Shown here: piece by piece, positions 17,360 to 27,807 of the stretch | How the letters are laid out: the number at the start of each line of letters is the position of its first letter | Position numbering within the stretch: position 1 is the first letter of the stretch | Assembly (NCBI RefSeq): GCF_000744655.1 | Contig: NZ_JQMJ01000004.1 | Coordinates: 1,550,001 to 1,614,000 of the forward strand | DNA from: Streptacidiphilus rugosus AM-16 | Lineage (GTDB): Bacteria; Actinomycetota; Actinomycetes; Streptomycetales; Streptomycetaceae | Direction: 5' to 3' | Length of the DNA: 64,000 nt | Made by a program: the position numbers and the translations under genes | Notes under the pieces: model-generated | The model's database searches: none | What the model was told of the DNA's origin: nothing | Seen by the model: only the letters and a program-made list of their open reading frames with translations

Positions 17360-18370
17360 TCAGCGCTCCCCTCGCAGCGGGAGTCCTGCGGCCCGGTAGA
17401 CGTCGTCGAGCAGGCCCATCGTCGCCACGGCGTCACGCGCGGGGGTGAGCACGGGGCCGCCGTCCAGCACCGCCGCGGCGAAGGCCTCCAGTTGGCAGGC
17501 GTAGCTGGACGGACCGGCGACCCGCTCGACGCGGCGCGGGCCGCCCTTGGGCGGACGCACCGTCAGCCGGTGGAACACCTGCGGGGCGACGAAGTTGAAC
17601 ACGCTCATCGTGGCGTCGGAGCCCACCACCCGGGCGCGCATGGACAGCAGGCTGCGGGACCACATCGAGGCGCGCACCCGGCCGGTCGCGCCGCCGGGGT
17701 AGCTCAGCTCGGCGGTCATCGCCCGGTCGACGCGGGGGTCACGGCGCATGGTGAGCGCCCGTGCGGAGACCACGCGCGGCTCGCCGCCGAGCAGCCGGGC
17801 CGCGTGGACGGCGTAGCAGCCCGCGTCCATGGCCGCCCCGCCCGCGAGCCCGTAGTCGTAGCGGATGTCGCCGAAGCGGGGCAGCGGAAAGCACAGGGCC
17901 GTCTCGATCCGGCGGACCTCCCCCAGCTCGCCGCTCGCGACGATCTCCCGCATCCGCTCCGCGAGGGGGTGGTAGCGGTAGTGGAAGGCCTCCATGACGA
18001 CCAGTCCGCGCTCCGCCCGTGCCGCGTCGGCGGCGTCCGCGACGAGCTCGGCCTCGGCCCGGTTGGCGGTGAACGGCTTCTCGCACAGGACGTGTTTGCC
18101 CGCGTCGAGCGCCTTCAGGGTCCATTCGGCGTGCAGGCCGTTGGGCAGCGGCACGTAGACCGCGTCGACGTCCGGGTCGGCGAGCAGCTCGGTGTAGTCC
18201 GTGTGGACCGTGGGCACGCCGTGCCGCCTGGCGAACTCGGCGGCACGCACGCGGTCCCTGGCCGCGACGGCCACCACGGAGACCCTCGCGTTCTCCCTGG
18301 CGGGTTTGATCAGCGCGCTCGGCGCGATGGCGGCGGCGCCGAGTACGCCGATCCGCAGCATGGTCGACAT
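17360..18370 (-). CDS. Gfo/Idh/MocA family oxidoreductase (first copy)
   Basis: A 336-aa NAD(P)-dependent oxidoreductase, probably acting on a sugar or inositol-like polyol. The N-terminal Rossmann fold shows RIGVLGAAAIAPSALI; the family Lys is in HVLCEKPFTANRAEAE near residue 95, and the C-terminal beta-sheet domain contains GGAAMDAGCYAVHAARLL. It starts at the ATG at 18370, with a second ATG nine bases downstream possible. A related gene lies at 33976-34974. No sugar transporter or regulator is adjacent. Confidence 0.88.
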   Translation of the reverse strand: MSTMLRIGVLGAAAIAPSALIKPARENARVSVVAVAARDRVRAAEFARRHGVPTVHTDYTELLADPDVDAVYVPLPNGLHAEWTLKALDAGKHVLCEKPFTANRAEAELVADAADAARAERGLVVMEAFHYRYHPLAERMREIVASGELGEVRRIETALCFPLPRFGDIRYDYGLAGGAAMDAGCYAVHAARLLGGEPRVVSARALTMRRDPRVDRAMTAELSYPGGATGRVRASMWSRSLLSMRARVVGSDATMSVFNFVAPQVFHRLTVRPPKGGPRRVERVAGPSSYACQLEAFAAAVLDGGPVLTPARDAVATMGLLDDVYRAAGLPLRGER

Positions 18371-18462
18371 GCGCGCCACTGTGTCAGACCTGTGCTGCGC
18401 CGTCGACGACCGTGTCACGGGTTCGCGCGGGCCCTGTCCCGGCGCGACGGCGGGGTGGGAGC

Positions 18463-19122
18463 ATGTCGCGGCAGTCGAAGGGAGCGGTCGTGCGAAGAGG
18501 GGGAGCCGTGTTCCTGGTCGGGGTGGTGCTGTGCGCGCTGATGGGCGCCGAGCTGGGGGCGGTGCTCACCGGGGCGCTGCGGCTGGGCACCGGCGTGGGC
18601 GTGGTGCTGTTCGTCGTCGGACTGAACCTGGCCCCGTGGACCGGCCTGGTCGGCGGCGCGCTGCTGGCCGCGGGCTCGCGCCGCGGGAGGCCGGGCGAGG
18701 GCCCGGCCGCGTTCCGGACCGCCCCGGCGCGGATCGAGTCGGTCCAGGCGGGCGGCGAGGCGCCGGACCTCACCCTGCGGTTGGACCTCACCGTCGCCCC
18801 CGAGGGCGCCCCGGCGTACCGGGTCCACGCACGGACCGTCGTCAACATCATGGACCTGGACGACTTCAAGGCCGGCCGGATCGTCCAGGTCGACCACGAC
18901 CCCGCCCGCCCCTGGGACGTACGGGTCCGCCGCCGCCCCGACGCGGCGGGGGCGACGCTCATCGCCCTGGCGAAGTTCGACCGCGCCCCCGAGCAGAGCC
19001 GGGCCACGCCGCCGCCCAGGACCGGCACGGGCCGCGCCCGCCGGGTGGGCGGGTACGCGGTCCTGGCCGGGTTCCTGGTCTCGCTCTGGCCGCTGCTGAC
19101 CCTGTGGGGCCCGCAGCTGTGA
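18463..19122 (+). CDS. DUF3592-like membrane protein
   Basis: A 219-aa membrane protein with two N-terminal helices (about residues 14-35 and 42-68), a soluble central domain and one C-terminal helix (about 198-215). The central part holds the VVNIMDLDDFKAGRIVQVDHDPARPWDVRV segment typical of DUF3592-like proteins. GGTGGGAGC precedes the ATG at 18463. No function can be inferred. Confidence 0.65.
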   Translation: MSRQSKGAVVRRGGAVFLVGVVLCALMGAELGAVLTGALRLGTGVGVVLFVVGLNLAPWTGLVGGALLAAGSRRGRPGEGPAAFRTAPARIESVQAGGEAPDLTLRLDLTVAPEGAPAYRVHARTVVNIMDLDDFKAGRIVQVDHDPARPWDVRVRRRPDAAGATLIALAKFDRAPEQSRATPPPRTGTGRARRVGGYAVLAGFLVSLWPLLTLWGPQL

Positions 19123-19132
19123 GGTCAGCCGG

Positions 19133-20374
<1,242 letters not shown>

Positions 20375-20445
20375 GGTGATTCTCCCCGGGCGCGACGCGC
20401 TGACTGGATGTGAGCTGGAGGTGAGGCGGATCTTGAGCCGCCAGG

Positions 20446-20462
20446 TGTTACCGTCGGTAACA
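20446..20462. promoter_or_regulatory. Palindromic operator 1 (TGTTACC-GTC-GGTAACA)
   Basis: A perfect 17-bp inverted repeat with 7-bp arms lies between the divergent acyl-CoA dehydrogenase and TetR genes, 72 bp before the dehydrogenase start. Its size and place are typical of a TetR-family operator. Confidence 0.65.
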
Positions 20463-20483
20463 GAGGCTAGTGGCTCCATGTTG

Positions 20484-20497
20484 TTACTAGGTAGTAA
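20484..20497. promoter_or_regulatory. Palindromic operator 2 (TTACTA-GG-TAGTAA)
   Basis: A perfect 14-bp inverted repeat 16 bp before the TetR gene's GTG start. It shares the TTAC half-site core with operator 1 but has a different centre. Autoregulation is likely; a start at the upstream ATG 20478 would place this site inside the coding region, which argues for the GTG at 20514. Confidence 0.55.
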
Positions 20498-20513
20498 GGA
20501 ATGTCAAGGCATC

Positions 20514-21161
20514 GTGTCCAGTCCCCAGGAAAGACCCGAAAGCCCTGAAAGCCCAGATCGGGATGAGCGGCGCGCGGAGCTGCTGGACGCGGCGGACCGC
20601 GTGGTCCGCCGGGAGGGACCGCGCGCGAGCATGAACGCGATCGCGGCCGAGGCGGGCATCACCAAGCCGATCCTCTACCGGCACTTCGGCGACAAGAACG
20701 GCCTCTACCGCGCCCTCGCCGACCGCCACAGCGCGGCGCTGCTGGAGCACATCCGTGCCGCGCTGGACGCGCCGCTGGAGCGGCGCGAACGGGTGGAGAA
20801 CGTCCTCGACACCTACCTCGGCGCGATCGAGTCCGCCCCTCAGGTCTACCGCTTCCTCGCCCACCCCGACCCGGCCGCGGACAGCCTCTCCCCCGCGGGC
20901 CCGCTGGCGCCGACGCTGCGGGCGATCGCGGCGGAGCTGAGCCACGCGGTGGCGGTACAGGTGGATCTCGGCCCGGACGGCAACCTCGTGGCCGAGGCCT
21001 GGGGCCAGGCGATCACCGGCATGGTCCTCGCGGCCGGCGACTGGTGGCTGGAACACCAGCCCTTCCCCCGCGAACGCATGGTCCAGACCCTCGCCGACCT
21101 CCTCTGGGGCCGCCTCGCCGCTGCCGCGGAGAACCCGACCGCCACCAAGAACGGCGAATGA
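20514..21161 (+). CDS. TetR family transcriptional regulator
   Basis: A 215-aa one-component repressor. The helix-turn-helix covers roughly residues 20-65 (DAADRVVRREGPRASMNAIAAEAGITKPILYRHFGDKNGLYRAL). The C-terminal ligand-binding domain ends with EHQPFPRERMVQTLADLLWGRL, a pattern seen in TetR proteins that control acyl-CoA metabolism. Divergent placement next to an acyl-CoA dehydrogenase supports that role. The GTG start has AAGG about 8 nt upstream. Confidence 0.88.
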   Translation: MSSPQERPESPESPDRDERRAELLDAADRVVRREGPRASMNAIAAEAGITKPILYRHFGDKNGLYRALADRHSAALLEHIRAALDAPLERRERVENVLDTYLGAIESAPQVYRFLAHPDPAADSLSPAGPLAPTLRAIAAELSHAVAVQVDLGPDGNLVAEAWGQAITGMVLAAGDWWLEHQPFPRERMVQTLADLLWGRLAAAAENPTATKNGE

Positions 21162-21169
21162 GCCACCCC

Positions 21170-21402
21170 TCACGGGCCGGTTGCACCACCTCAGGGGCGC
21201 GAGGAACTGCGCGGCCCGGCCGCACGGGCGCGACACCTCTCAAGCAAGGTCCGGTTGCACCATCAGGGGCGCGAGGAACTGCGCGACAAGCCACCGGCGT
21301 GCGGATGGTCCTCAACGCGCAGGGCCATCCGCCCCGGGTGGTTTCTCGGCCAGTTCCCCGCGCCCCTGAGGTGGTGCAACCGGACCGCCGTCGCGGAGTG
21401 GA
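21170..21402. repeat. Dispersed intergenic repeat, site 2 (three units)
   Basis: Two direct units begin at GCCGGTTGCACC and GTCCGGTTGCACC and carry the core GGGGCGCGAGGAACTGCGCG. A third unit lies in inverted orientation and ends in GGTGGTGCAACCGG. Units two and three can fold into a hairpin more than 60 bp per arm. The element fills the gap between the convergent TetR and peptide deformylase genes and may act as a terminator. Confidence 0.75.
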
Positions 21403-21403
21403 C

Positions 21404-21949
21404 CTACTCCGGGGCGACGAACCAGGCCGCGCGGCGGGTGGCGCGGAGGGCGCGGGCGCGGCGGAGGCCGGTGAGGGAGTCGAGGAAGACGCCGCCGTCG
21501 AGATGCGCGGCCTCGTGCTGGAGGCAGCGGGCGAAGAAGCCGGTCCCCTCGATCTCCAGCGGCACGCCGGTGACGTCCTGGCCGCGCACCACCGCGCGGT
21601 CGAAGCGGGGGGTCTGGGCCCGCAGACCCGGCAGGGACAGGCAGCCCTCCTCGCCGGCGACCACCACACCGTCCGCCTCGACCAGGACCGGGTTGACGAC
21701 ATGTCCCAGATGGCGGACATCCTCGTCGTCCGGACAGTCGTACACGAAGACACGGAGACCGACGCCGATCTGATTGGCCGCCAGCCCCACCCCGTCCGCC
21801 GCGTACATCGTCGCGAACATGTCCTCGATAAGACGTTCGAGCTGGTCATCGAAGGTGTCGACGGCCCGGCAGGGGGTGCGCAGCACGGCCTTCGCCCAGG
21901 GCGTGACGGGGTGCACGGAGCCGGCGCTGCCGGGAATGCGGGAGAGCAT
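21404..21949 (-). CDS. def: Peptide deformylase
   Basis: A 181-aa metalloenzyme removing the formyl group from nascent proteins. All three motifs are intact: GVGLAANQ (53-60), EEGCLSLPG with metal ligand Cys103, and QHEAAHLDG with His145, Glu146 and His149. No formyltransferase gene is adjacent. Actinomycetes usually carry several deformylases, so this could be an accessory copy. It starts at the ATG at 21949. Confidence 0.93.
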   Translation of the reverse strand: MLSRIPGSAGSVHPVTPWAKAVLRTPCRAVDTFDDQLERLIEDMFATMYAADGVGLAANQIGVGLRVFVYDCPDDEDVRHLGHVVNPVLVEADGVVVAGEEGCLSLPGLRAQTPRFDRAVVRGQDVTGVPLEIEGTGFFARCLQHEAAHLDGGVFLDSLTGLRRARALRATRRAAWFVAPE

Positions 21950-22085
21950 GGGACGACTCTATGCGGGCGCCGCCGGGCCCGTGACAAGCGCGGACGTGGA
22001 CGCCGACGACGGCGGAACCGATCCTGCCGGTAGGCTACGACAGCCTGATGCCCCGCCGGGCCGTCCCGCAGGAGGAGAGCAACCG

Positions 22086-23342
22086 ATGTCCGCGCACCCC
22101 GATTCGGCCGCGCCCTCGGCCTCGCTGACCGCACGCGCCAAGCTGGCCGTCACCGCAGGGAAGGCCGCCGCCGCCGTCTCGCGCGCCGCGGGCCGCGGCA
22201 GCGGGTCCGTCATCGGCGGACGCGTGGCCCTCAAGCTCGACCCGGACCTGCTGCGCAGCCTCGCCGAGAACCTGGACGTCATCCTGGTCTCCGCCACCAA
22301 CGGCAAGACCACCACCACCCGTCTGATCGCCGAGGCGCTCCGCGCCGCCGGGCCCGTCGTCTCCAACGCGCTGGGCGCGAACATGCCGGCGGGCATCACC
22401 TCCGCGCTGGCCGGCAGCGGGGACGCGCAGTTCGGCGTGATCGAGGTCGACGAGAAGTACCTGGCCGGCGTCGCCCGCGACACCAACCCCAAGGCCATCG
22501 CACTGCTCAACCTCTCCCGCGACCAGCTCGACCGTTCCTCCGAGACCCGGATGCTCGCGGAGAAGTGGCGCGAGGGCCTGTCCGGCACCGAGGCCGTCGT
22601 CATCGCCAACGCCGACGACCCGCTGGTCACCTGGGCGGCCTCCTCCTGCCGCAAGGTCATCTGGGTCGCGGCCGGCCAGGCCTACCGCGAGGACGCCTGG
22701 TCCTGCCCGGCCTGCGGCGGCGTCATGCAGCGGCCGGACGAGGAGTGGTTCTGCCCCGCCTGCGGCTTCCGCCGTCCGCAGCCGCACTGGGCGCTCCAGG
22801 GCGAGTTCGTGGTCGACCCGCAGGGGACGCCGTGGCCGATCCGGCTGCAGCTGCCCGGCCGGGCCAACCTCTCCAACGCGGCCAGCACCGCCGCCGTCGC
22901 CTCGGTCTTCGGGGTGCACCCGCAGACCGCGCTGCAGCGGATGGAGACGGTCCAGGCCGTCGCCGGGCGCTACGAGTCGGTGCTGGTGAACGGCCGCGAG
23001 GTGCGGATGCTGCTGGCGAAGAACCCGGCGGGCTGGCTGGAGACCTTCACCCTGATCGACCCGGCGCCCGCGCCCGTCGTGCTCTCGGTCAACGCCCTGT
23101 CCGCCGACGGCACCGACACCTCCTGGCTCTGGGACGTCGACTACGAGCGCCTGGTCGGGCACCCGGTCTTCGTGATGGGACAGCGCAAGCTGGACCTCGC
23201 GGTGCGACTGGAGGTCGCCGGCGTGCAGTTCCAGGTCGTCGACTCGATCCAGCAGGCCGTGGCCGCCGCGCCGGCCGGCCGGATCGAGGCGATCGCCAAC
23301 TACACCGCGTTCCAGCAGCTGCGCCGCGACGTGCAGGGCTGA
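22086..23342 (+). CDS. murT: Lipid II isoglutaminyl synthase, Mur ligase subunit MurT
   Basis: Together with GatD it amidates the alpha-carboxyl of D-Glu in lipid II at the membrane face, using glutamine and ATP. The 418-aa protein has the Mur-ligase P-loop TNGKTTT (71-77), a zinc ribbon with two CPAC motifs in the middle domain (about 203-225) that is specific to MurT, and the DUF1727 C-terminal domain. AGGAGGAG lies 7 nt before the ATG at 22086. gatD follows after 34 bp, so the two form an operon. Confidence 0.95.
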   Translation: MSAHPDSAAPSASLTARAKLAVTAGKAAAAVSRAAGRGSGSVIGGRVALKLDPDLLRSLAENLDVILVSATNGKTTTTRLIAEALRAAGPVVSNALGANMPAGITSALAGSGDAQFGVIEVDEKYLAGVARDTNPKAIALLNLSRDQLDRSSETRMLAEKWREGLSGTEAVVIANADDPLVTWAASSCRKVIWVAAGQAYREDAWSCPACGGVMQRPDEEWFCPACGFRRPQPHWALQGEFVVDPQGTPWPIRLQLPGRANLSNAASTAAVASVFGVHPQTALQRMETVQAVAGRYESVLVNGREVRMLLAKNPAGWLETFTLIDPAPAPVVLSVNALSADGTDTSWLWDVDYERLVGHPVFVMGQRKLDLAVRLEVAGVQFQVVDSIQQAVAAAPAGRIEAIANYTAFQQLRRDVQG

Positions 23343-23376
23343 CGGCGTCCGGAACGAAAGAAGAGGACCTCCCGCC

Positions 23377-24105
23377 ATGAGTGACAGCGCCCTTCGGCTG
23401 GTCTGGATCTACCCGGACCTGCTCTCCACCTACGGCGACCGCGGCAACGTGCTGGTGGTCGAGCGCCGCGCCCGGCAGCGCGGTCTGGACGTGCAGCGCA
23501 TCGACGTGCGCTCGGACCAGCCGGTGCCGACCAGCGGCGACATCTACCTCATCGGCGGCGGCGAGGACCGTCCGCAGCGGCTCGCGGGCGAGCGGCTGCG
23601 GCAGGACCCGGGTCTGGGCCGTGCCGTGGAGAACGGCGCGATCGTCTTCGGCGTCTGCGCGGGCTACCAGATCATGGGCCACGAGTTCATCGACGACCGC
23701 GGCGAGCGGACGCCGGGGCTCGGCCTGCTGGACGTGTGGAGCACGCGCGGTGAGGGCAAGCGCAACGTCGGCGACATCCTCGCCGAGCCCGACCCGCGTC
23801 TCGGCCTGCCGACGATGACCGGCTTCGAGAACCACCAGGGCATCACCCACCTGGGACAGGGCGTCTCGCCGCTGGCCCGGGTCACCGTCGGCGGCGGCAA
23901 CGGCACCGGCGACGGCACCGAGGGCGCCTGGCGGGACACCGTCTTCGGCACCTACCTGCACGGCCCGGTGATGGCGCGCAACCCGCTCATCGCCGACCTG
24001 CTGATCAAACTGGCCCTGGACGTCAGCGCACTGCCGCCGGCGGACAACACCTGGTACGACGCGCTGCGTGCGGAGCGCATCGCGGCGGTCCAGGCGCCGG
24101 CCTAG
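23377..24105 (+). CDS. gatD: Lipid II isoglutaminyl synthase, glutaminase subunit GatD
   Basis: A 242-aa class I glutamine amidotransferase that releases ammonia for MurT. The nucleophile Cys94 is in FGVCAGYQIMG and the catalytic His in FGTYLHGPV near residue 195. The order and spacing after murT match the known pair in Gram-positive bacteria. The ATG at 23377 follows AAAGAAGAGGAC. Confidence 0.95.
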   Translation: MSDSALRLVWIYPDLLSTYGDRGNVLVVERRARQRGLDVQRIDVRSDQPVPTSGDIYLIGGGEDRPQRLAGERLRQDPGLGRAVENGAIVFGVCAGYQIMGHEFIDDRGERTPGLGLLDVWSTRGEGKRNVGDILAEPDPRLGLPTMTGFENHQGITHLGQGVSPLARVTVGGGNGTGDGTEGAWRDTVFGTYLHGPVMARNPLIADLLIKLALDVSALPPADNTWYDALRAERIAAVQAPA

Positions 24106-24153
24106 CCGGCGGCCCAGTCCACCCTTTACTCACCTCTGGTGAACTTCCCCGCA

Positions 24154-24175
24154 GGGCGCCGACGGCGCCGCCCTG
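24154..24175 (+). terminator. Hairpin after gatD
   Basis: GGCGCC-GAC-GGCGCC (24155-24169), extended imperfectly by GGG/CCC, lies about 50 bp after the gatD stop codon. There is no T run. It probably ends the murT-gatD transcript before the pfkA promoter. Confidence 0.45.
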
Positions 24176-24309
24176 GCGACCGACTCGGCATGACCGGAAG
24201 CCGCTGCTCGGTATCATCGCGATAGGGTTGATTTGTCCGAATTACGGATCTGCGGATCCCCGTTCGGATTTCCGTCCGGTCGCCGGTTCTGCTCGGGAGT
24301 AGTCAAACG

Positions 24310-25335
24310 ATGCGTATTGGTGTGCTGACCAGTGGTGGGGACTGCCCAGGTCTGAACGCCGTGATCCGGTCCGTGGTCCACAGAGGCGTGGTGGACCACG
24401 GGGACGAGATCATCGGGTTCGTGGACGGCTGGCGCGGTCTGCTGGAAGAGGACTACAAGGAACTGACCCTGGAGTCGGTGTCGGGAATCCTGGCGCAGGG
24501 CGGCACGATCCTGGGGTCGACCCGGGTTCAGCCGTCCAAGCTGCGCGAGGGCGTGCCGGCCGCGAAGGCGATGTGTCAGCGGCTGGGCCTGGACGGGATC
24601 ATCCCGATCGGCGGCGAGGGCACGCTGAAGGCGGCCCGGATGCTGTCGGACGCGGGCCTGCCGATCGTCGGCGTGCCCAAGACCATCGACAACGACATCG
24701 CCTGCACCGACGTCACCTTCGGATTCGACACGGCCGTGTCGGTGGCCACCGAGGCGCTGGACCGGCTCAAGACCACCGCCGAGTCGCACCAGCGCGTGAT
24801 GGTCGTGGAGCTGATGGGCCGCCACACCGGATGGATCGCGCTGAACGCGGGCATGGCCGCCGGTGCGCACGCGATCGTCGTGCCGGAGCGTCCCTTCGAC
24901 ATCGAGAAGCTGACCGAGGTCGTGCGCGAGCGCTTCGAGCGCGGCAAGAAGTTCGCCATCGTGGTGGTCGCCGAGGGCGCCAAGCCGGAGCCCGGCACCA
25001 TGCCGTGGCAGGAGGGCACCATCGACATCTACGGCCACGAGCGCTTCACCGGCGTGGCCACCCAGCTGTCGGGCGAGCTGGAGCACCGGCTCGGCAAGGA
25101 GGCCCGCCCGGTCATCCTCGGCCACGTCCAGCGCGGCGGCACCCCGACCGCCTACGACCGGATCCTGGCCACCCGGTTCGGCTGGCACGCCGTCGAGGCC
25201 GTCCACAAGGGCGCGTTCGGCCACCTGACCGCGCTGCAGGGAACCAACATCAACCTGGTCCCGCTGGCCGACGCCGTCGCCGACCTGAAGACGGTCCCCG
25301 CCGAGCGCTACGCCGAGGCGGAGACCGTCATCTGA
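24310..25335 (+). CDS. pfkA: 6-phosphofructokinase
   Basis: A 341-aa glycolytic enzyme phosphorylating fructose 6-phosphate. Active-site motifs are TSGGDCPGLNA at the N-terminus, GGEGT (101-105), PKTIDND (123-129) and MGRHTGW. The GGEGT sequence places it in the actinobacterial group III enzymes, in which the phosphoryl donor (ATP or pyrophosphate) varies; the Gly at 104 favours ATP. GGGAG lies 11 nt before the ATG. The 204-bp upstream region holds the promoter, though no strong consensus is visible. Confidence 0.95.
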   Translation: MRIGVLTSGGDCPGLNAVIRSVVHRGVVDHGDEIIGFVDGWRGLLEEDYKELTLESVSGILAQGGTILGSTRVQPSKLREGVPAAKAMCQRLGLDGIIPIGGEGTLKAARMLSDAGLPIVGVPKTIDNDIACTDVTFGFDTAVSVATEALDRLKTTAESHQRVMVVELMGRHTGWIALNAGMAAGAHAIVVPERPFDIEKLTEVVRERFERGKKFAIVVVAEGAKPEPGTMPWQEGTIDIYGHERFTGVATQLSGELEHRLGKEARPVILGHVQRGGTPTAYDRILATRFGWHAVEAVHKGAFGHLTALQGTNINLVPLADAVADLKTVPAERYAEAETVI

Positions 25336-25400
25336 CACACCCCCGCGCCACGCCCTCACATCGGGGAGCAGGCGGCGAAATGTCCGGTTAGCGTGGGCGC

Positions 25401-26399
25401 ATGGAGATCCTTGCGTACGGTGTGCAGGCCGACGAGAAGCCACTGCTCGAGGCCGCGTTCGCCGGCCGCCACGCGGTGCGGTGTCTGGAGGTCTTCCTGA
25501 ACTCCGACACCGCACCGCTGGCGGCCGAGCACGAGGTCGTCAGCACAAGCGTGAACGCCGTGCTCGACGCGTCCACGCTGCGCACGCTCGCCAAGGGCGG
25601 CACCCGGATGATCGCGCAGCGCTCCACCGGCTTCAACAACATCGATCTGGACGTGGCCGCGGAGCTCGGCCTGACCGTCGCCCGGGTCTCCTACTACTCC
25701 CCCTACTCGGTCGCCGAGTTCGCCTGGACCCTGGCGCTGGCGGTCAACCGCAGGGTCATCAGGGCCGCCAACCGCACCCGCGAGTTCGACTTCAGGCTCG
25801 ACGGCCTGATGGGCGTCGACGTCCACGGACTGACCGTGGGCGTGGTCGGCACCGGCAAGATCGGCGAGTGCTTCTCCCGGATCGCCCACGGCTTCGGCAC
25901 CCGGCTGCTCGGCTGGGACGTGGCCGAGAACCAGGTCTGCCGCGAGCAGCTGGGCATGGAGTACACCTCGCTGGAGCGGCTGCTCGCCGAGTCCGACCTC
26001 ATCTCGCTGCACGTCCCGCTGGTGGCGGAGACGCACCACCTGATCGACGAGACCGCGCTCGGCCGGATGAAGAAGGACGCGATCCTGGTCAACAGCAGCC
26101 GCGGCGGGCTGGTCGACACCCAGGCGCTGGTGGAGACGCTGCGCGCGGGCCGGCTGCGCGGCGTGGGCCTGGACGTGTACGAGGAGGAGACCGGGCTGTT
26201 CTTCCTCGACAAGTCGCTGGAGGGTGTCGCCGACGACGTCCTCGCCCGGCTGATGACCTTTCCCCAGGTCCTGGTGACCTCGCACCAGGCGTACTTCACC
26301 TCCACGGCGGTCGGGCAGATCATCGACACCACCGTCGCCAACGTCGACGACTACCTGGCCGGCCGGCGCACCGGGAACACCCTGGTCCCGCAGGCCTGA
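25401..26399 (+). CDS. D-2-hydroxyacid dehydrogenase (D-lactate dehydrogenase-like)
   Basis: A 332-aa NAD-dependent enzyme reducing a 2-keto acid such as pyruvate. It contains the Rossmann motif VGTGKIGECFSRIAHGFG (about 150-167), the catalytic Arg region VNSSRGGLVDTQAL, a Glu in GLDVYEEETGLFF and the His in VTSHQAYFT. The YYSPYSVAEF sequence matches LdhA-type proteins. It follows pfkA closely (65 bp) and could share its transcript, linking glycolysis to fermentative NADH disposal. Confidence 0.9.
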   Translation: MEILAYGVQADEKPLLEAAFAGRHAVRCLEVFLNSDTAPLAAEHEVVSTSVNAVLDASTLRTLAKGGTRMIAQRSTGFNNIDLDVAAELGLTVARVSYYSPYSVAEFAWTLALAVNRRVIRAANRTREFDFRLDGLMGVDVHGLTVGVVGTGKIGECFSRIAHGFGTRLLGWDVAENQVCREQLGMEYTSLERLLAESDLISLHVPLVAETHHLIDETALGRMKKDAILVNSSRGGLVDTQALVETLRAGRLRGVGLDVYEEETGLFFLDKSLEGVADDVLARLMTFPQVLVTSHQAYFTSTAVGQIIDTTVANVDDYLAGRRTGNTLVPQA

Positions 26400-26496
26400 C
26401 CGGCTGCGGCGGACCCGGTGGCCGGGGGCAAACCGGACAGTTCTACCCTGGTGCGGTAGCAGGAGCGCACCGCCACGAGGGAAGCAGGGACCGCCG

Positions 26497-27462
26497 ATGG
26501 GCAGCATGCCGGGCATGCCGGGGATGGAGCACGACCTCCCCCCCTTCTCCTTCGGCCGGGCGCTGGCCTTCCACCCCTCGGCGAACTGGGCCTTCCTCGT
26601 CCTCAGCGTGGTGCTGCTGGTGCTCTACGCCGCTGGCTGCGTCCGGCTCTGGCGGCGCGGCGACAAGTGGCCGGTGGGCCGGCCGATCGCCTGGGTCCTC
26701 GGCCTGGTGACGATGGTGCTGGTCACCTGCACCGGGGTGGGCCAGTACGGCATGGTGCTGCTCAGCGCGCACATGATGCAGCACATGGTGCTGTCCATGC
26801 TGACGCCGATCCTGCTGCTGCTCGGCGGTCCGATCACGCTGGCGCTGCGGGCCCTGCGCCCGGCGGCGAAGGGTTCGCACGGGCCGCGCGAGCTGCTGGT
26901 GGCACTGCTGCACTCGCGCTACGTCAAGGTGGTCTCGCACCCCGCCTTCACCATCCCGCTCTTCATCGCCAGCCTCTACGGGCTCTACTTCACGCCGATC
27001 TTCGACACGCTGATGAAGTCGGAGTTCGGCCACTTCGCGATGATGGTGCACTTCCTCGCCGTCGGCCTGGTCTTCTTCTGGCCGATCATGGGCGTGGACC
27101 CGGGCCCGCACCGCCCCGGCTACGTGATGCGGATCCTGGAGCTCTTCGTCGGGATGCCGTTCCACGCCTTCTTCGGCGTGGCGATCATGATGGCCTCCGG
27201 CCTGATGGTCGGCACCTTCGCCCACCCGCCGGCCTCGCTCGGCGTCGACCCGCTCTCCGACCAGCACCTGGCCGGCGGCCTGGCCTGGGCGTTCAGCGAG
27301 ATCCCGACGGCCGTGGTGCTGATCGCGCTGACCTTCCAGTGGGCCAAGTCCGAGGAGCGGCAGTCCCGCCGCAAGGACCGCGCCGCGGAACGCAACGGCG
27401 ACCAGGAGCTGGAGGCCTACAACGCCTACCTGGCCCGCCTGGAGCAGCGCTCGGCGGGCTAG
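26497..27462 (+). CDS. CtaG-type cytochrome c oxidase assembly membrane protein
   Basis: A 321-aa membrane protein of the caa3_CtaG family. About seven hydrophobic helices are visible, including LVLSVVLLVLYAAGCV, GLVTMVLVTCTGVGQYGM and a His/Met-rich helix MLLSAHMMQHMVLSMLTPILLLLGG. The N-terminus MGSMPGMPGMEHD is Met-rich and could bind copper, in line with a role in delivering copper to the oxidase. The C-terminal tail is charged and cytoplasmic. It appears to be a stand-alone gene. Confidence 0.9.
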   Translation: MGSMPGMPGMEHDLPPFSFGRALAFHPSANWAFLVLSVVLLVLYAAGCVRLWRRGDKWPVGRPIAWVLGLVTMVLVTCTGVGQYGMVLLSAHMMQHMVLSMLTPILLLLGGPITLALRALRPAAKGSHGPRELLVALLHSRYVKVVSHPAFTIPLFIASLYGLYFTPIFDTLMKSEFGHFAMMVHFLAVGLVFFWPIMGVDPGPHRPGYVMRILELFVGMPFHAFFGVAIMMASGLMVGTFAHPPASLGVDPLSDQHLAGGLAWAFSEIPTAVVLIALTFQWAKSEERQSRRKDRAAERNGDQELEAYNAYLARLEQRSAG

Positions 27463-27487
27463 GCAGGACCGGGTCGGGTCAGGTCGG

Positions 27488-27712
27488 TCAGGCGGAGATC
27501 ATGCTGTCGTAGGGGACCTGACGCAGGTAGAGCGCGCCGCAGGTGTGGCAGACCGGTTCGGTCGTGTGGCTCCACTCGTGGTCGGTCAGCGTCGCCGCGT
27601 CCTCGGCGAGATCGCGGCCGCAGAGGGCGGTCAGTTTCCCGTCCTTCATCATGTGCCAGGCCCTGACGGTGCCTTCCTGACCGTACTCGGCGCGCATTCC
27701 GTAGACGTTCAT
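27488..27712 (-). CDS. Small CxxC hypothetical protein
   Basis: 74 aa, no named function. An ideal ribosome site (CAGGAGGT, 6 nt before the ATG at 27712) supports translation. It contains LCGRDL and a C-terminal CHTC pair, with His residues (EWSHTTEPVCHTCG) that could make a small zinc site. Found downstream of, but convergent to, ctaG. Confidence 0.75.
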   Translation of the reverse strand: MNVYGMRAEYGQEGTVRAWHMMKDGKLTALCGRDLAEDAATLTDHEWSHTTEPVCHTCGALYLRQVPYDSMISA

Positions 27713-27807
27713 GGGCGAACCTCCTGGTGCCTCTGGTGCCGTCGGCCCATAGAGACCAGGATGCTCCCGGCGCCGCGTTACCGCGAGCGACGCCGCGACC
27801 GGACCGG

